Source: Flavobacteriaceae bacterium (GTDB lineage: Bacteria > Bacteroidota > Bacteroidia > Flavobacteriales > Flavobacteriaceae). Taken from it: DNA of 6,617 nucleotides. Of the stretch, positions 4,821 through 6,617 are shown in pieces. The notes under the pieces are model-generated. The model had not been told where the DNA came from. It saw only the letters and a program-made list of their open reading frames with translations, and ran no database searches. The stretch is taken from assembly GCA_947443815.1 (NCBI GenBank), contig CANEXR010000164.1, positions 1 through 6,617 on the forward strand. Direction: 5' to 3'. Position 1 is the stretch's first letter. Each line of letters starts with the position of its first letter. The position numbers and the translations under genes are program-made.

Positions 4821-6617
4821 TTAGTTCAAGGAATAGAATCCCTTTTCAGCGGTAGCATGAAAAGGGATTTTTTGTTTCTCACAACTTTTTTCCCAAAGTT
4901 TTTGAATTGTTTTGTAATTTGAAGCGTCGGCAACAACTATTTTAGGGTTCATATTCTGTAACATACGCTCTAAATTAATTTTTGGGGATTGTGTGAGAAC
5001 TAAAATAGTTGGATTTATATTCTTCGGGTATAGACCCAAACTATCCAATATTAGAATTTTTTCTCCCTTAAAAAAAGCTATATTAGGTACTTTTTTTCTT
5101 GATTTAATCGATGCGAAATTTGCAGTCAAATACGAATTGATTAAATTGTTTTTTGTTGTTGCTCTTAAAGGATTGTCATTTGTATAAAGCGTGGTTACTT
5201 TTCCTTTTCGTTCTGTAATTAGCGTATTTTTCTTTGTATTATAAACAATCCATTCCTGTTCACTTTGATTATTCCATTCTTTTTTTAGATTCGAAATTTG
5301 AAAAAGAATAATAGACAACATTACTGTTATTAATCGATTAAAACTCGGTTTTTTGAACCAAATAATGGCGGTTAAAATTAGTATATAACTACTCATTAAT
5401 AAATAGCTGTTGAATGCTATATCACGAATTATAAACGGCTCCACAGAAGCAATAGCATGAACTATTTTATTGAGGTAAAAGATGCACCATTCTAGTATTT
5501 TTGTCATTAAAAATGGAGCAGTATTTACGGCGGCCAATACCATTACTAAAACACCAAGACTCATTATAATACCCATTAATGGAATAATAATTAAGTTAGT
5601 GATAAAGAACAAACCCGGAAATTGATGAAAATAATAAATACTCAACGGTAAAGTGCCAATTTGTGCGGCAAAGGAAACTGTTAGAATACCCCAAATGTAT
5701 TGTACTACTTTTGATTTTGGCTTCCAAATCGTTGCTAAAAGCGGCTGAAACCAGATGATAAAAAACAAGGCAATATAGCTTAATTGAAACCCTACATCAA
5801 ATAAAAAAAAGGGTTGTACAAGTAAAATAAGTAAAATAGAGACTAATAGGGTATGGTAAATATTAACACTTCGCCGTAAATGGTTTCCAATAGCTACAAA
5901 TGAAAACATAGTAACGGAACGAACGACTGAGGGTGCCAAACCAGCTAAAACACCAAATAAAGATAAGGATGCCAAAAGAACGGCTAACTTGAAAAAGGAT
6001 CCTTTTTTAGTATTAGGAATGGGTTTTAGAATAAAAGTAACAAAGAGTAAAATGAATCCAATATGTAAACCTGAAACAGATAAAATATGCACCGCACCAG
6101 CATATTGATAATCTTGGATGATATCAGAAGCAATGTCTTGTTGTTGCCCTAAAATCAATGCGATAGCAACATTTAATTCCTTTTTGTGAAATCCTTGTTT
6201 TTCTAAATTCGTTATTATTTTTGTTCTTAACCTGGCTGTGTAATACCAAATGTCCTTTTCAATTCGATTGCTAATCCTAATTTCGTCGGTACTAACGTAG
6301 GCTTGGGCATAGATTTGCTTGTTTTCCAAGTATTTTCCGTAATCAAATTGACTGGGGTTTTTTGGACTAGTATTTTTATACAAAAGGCTTTTGATTTGCA
6401 TTTGTATTCCGATTTCAAACGGGTGGTCTAAACTGTCTTTCCGAATATTTAGGAGTATTTTTCCCGAATATTTGGATGCATTAATGGTATTAATCAATGC
6501 AATATACCGGTCGCTGAATACAGTGCTTTTTAATTTTTCTCGAATGGAAAGTGTTAGTGTCTGAGGTTTTTCAAAAACTATATTTTGATGGGTATAATTT
6601 GTTTTTTGGTACAAATC
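4821..6617 (-). CDS. comEC: ComEC/Rec2-type DNA uptake channel protein (5' end outside window)
   Basis: The minus-strand frame is open to the right edge (GAT TTG TAC at 6617-6609), so the TTG at 6614 is only the first possible start codon in view; about 598 codons are visible. Family members here are usually somewhat longer, so the N-terminal one or two membrane helices are probably missing. Counting from the TTG at 6614, residues ~10-110 are a soluble DUF4131-like domain, containing NPSQFDYGKYLENK. Residues ~150-420 are the polytopic Competence domain with its hallmarks: ALILGQQQDI (152-161), GAVHILSVSGLHIG (173-186), APSVVRSVTMF (227-237), DVGFQLSYIALF (273-284) and QIGTLPLSIYYFHQFP (318-333). 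Residues ~450-597 form a soluble C-terminal domain ending PFHATAEKGFYSLN. That domain lacks the HxHxDH metal site of canonical ComEC nuclease-like domains. The protein would carry single-stranded DNA across the inner membrane during natural transformation. The gene converges on the thioredoxin-like gene with 5 nt between stops and shows no functional link to the peptide genes. Confidence 0.93.
   Translation of the reverse strand, partial: DLYQKTNYTHQNIVFEKPQTLTLSIREKLKSTVFSDRYIALINTINASKYSGKILLNIRKDSLDHPFEIGIQMQIKSLLYKNTSPKNPSQFDYGKYLENKQIYAQAYVSTDEIRISNRIEKDIWYYTARLRTKIITNLEKQGFHKKELNVAIALILGQQQDIASDIIQDYQYAGAVHILSVSGLHIGFILLFVTFILKPIPNTKKGSFFKLAVLLASLSLFGVLAGLAPSVVRSVTMFSFVAIGNHLRRSVNIYHTLLVSILLILLVQPFFLFDVGFQLSYIALFFIIWFQPLLATIWKPKSKVVQYIWGILTVSFAAQIGTLPLSIYYFHQFPGLFFITNLIIIPLMGIIMSLGVLVMVLAAVNTAPFLMTKILEWCIFYLNKIVHAIASVEPFIIRDIAFNSYLLMSSYILILTAIIWFKKPSFNRLITVMLSIILFQISNLKKEWNNQSEQEWIVYNTKKNTLITERKGKVTTLYTNDNPLRATTKNNLINSYLTANFASIKSRKKVPNIAFFKGEKILILDSLGLYPKNINPTILVLTQSPKINLERMLQNMNPKIVVADASNYKTIQKLWEKSCEKQKIPFHATAEKGFYSLN
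4837..4873 (+). terminator. Intrinsic terminator for the plus-strand genes, embedded in the 3' end of comEC
   Basis: AATCCCTTTTCA (4837-4848) and TGAAAAGGGATT (4858-4869) form a perfect 12-bp stem with a 9-nt loop, followed by six Ts (4868-4873, the first two shared with the stem). It begins 21 nt after the thioredoxin-like gene's stop, the expected place for a Rho-independent terminator of plus-strand transcription. On the minus strand the hairpin is not followed by a T run, so it should act in one direction only. The whole structure lies in comEC codons for the last ~18 residues. Confidence 0.75.

Noticed and set aside
4993..5187. 64-codon plus-strand open frame opposite the comEC 3' region
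   Set aside because: It is antisense to the ComEC C-terminal domain, with no start signal or family resemblance.
6227..6418. 63-codon minus-strand open frame in another frame of comEC
   Set aside because: It overlaps the DUF4131-like part of comEC on the same strand, and its translation resembles no known domain.
6612..6614. TTG as the start codon of comEC
   Set aside because: The frame remains open to the last base of the window, and the N-terminal membrane helices expected in ComEC are absent, so the true start is upstream, outside the window.
1..6617. CRISPR array, insertion sequence, tRNA/rRNA, prophage or defence system
   Set aside because: I saw no regularly spaced repeats, terminal inverted repeats, transposase motifs, cloverleaf-type sequence or defence-protein domains on either strand. 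The window is almost fully occupied by recognisable core-type genes.

Overview
The window looks like chromosomal DNA from a member of the Bacteroidota, most likely a Flavobacterium-type flavobacterium. The sequence is strongly AT-rich. Most starts lack a Shine-Dalgarno sequence and have A-rich leaders instead. A TAnnTTTG-type -7 element is visible before one gene, and the gene set fits the group: a DPP4-type S9 peptidase, POT transporters, and a ComEC without a recognisable metallo-hydrolase site. The assignment comes from sequence character and recall of protein families, not from a database search.

Layout. The plus strand carries four genes. First is the 3' part of a dipeptidyl-peptidase IV-like S9 serine peptidase, whose 5' half lies outside the window. 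It is followed 9 nt later by a proton-coupled oligopeptide transporter (POT) and 16 nt after that by a second, longer POT. After a 43-nt gap that holds a possible weak terminator and a promoter-like element comes a small exported thioredoxin-fold protein with a CGWC active site. On the minus strand, converging on the thioredoxin gene with only 5 nt between the stop codons, is the 3' part (about 598 codons) of a ComEC/Rec2 DNA-uptake channel; its 5' end is beyond the right edge.

How the genes fit together. The peptidase and the two transporters form a coherent peptide-scavenging cassette. A DPP4-type enzyme clips dipeptides (classically X-Pro or X-Ala) from peptide N-termini, probably in the periplasm, and POT carriers import di- and tripeptides across the inner membrane with protons. 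The spacing suggests one transcript for these three genes. The thioredoxin-like gene may be read separately or as the tail of that transcript. ComEC belongs to natural transformation and is probably just a neighbour.

Most interesting structure. (a) The second POT carries roughly 65 extra residues, apparently two additional membrane helices between TM7 and TM8, that its neighbour lacks. (b) A perfect 12-bp hairpin followed by six Ts, the likely terminator of the plus-strand genes, lies inside the last codons of comEC; its two arms encode the PFH and EKG parts of the ComEC C-terminus. (c) The ComEC C-terminal domain lacks the HxHxDH motif. I see no CRISPR array, mobile element, RNA gene or defence system, and no wholly new system. 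The window reads as an ordinary core-genome region with a few details worth checking. There is no gene-free stretch longer than about 45 bases.
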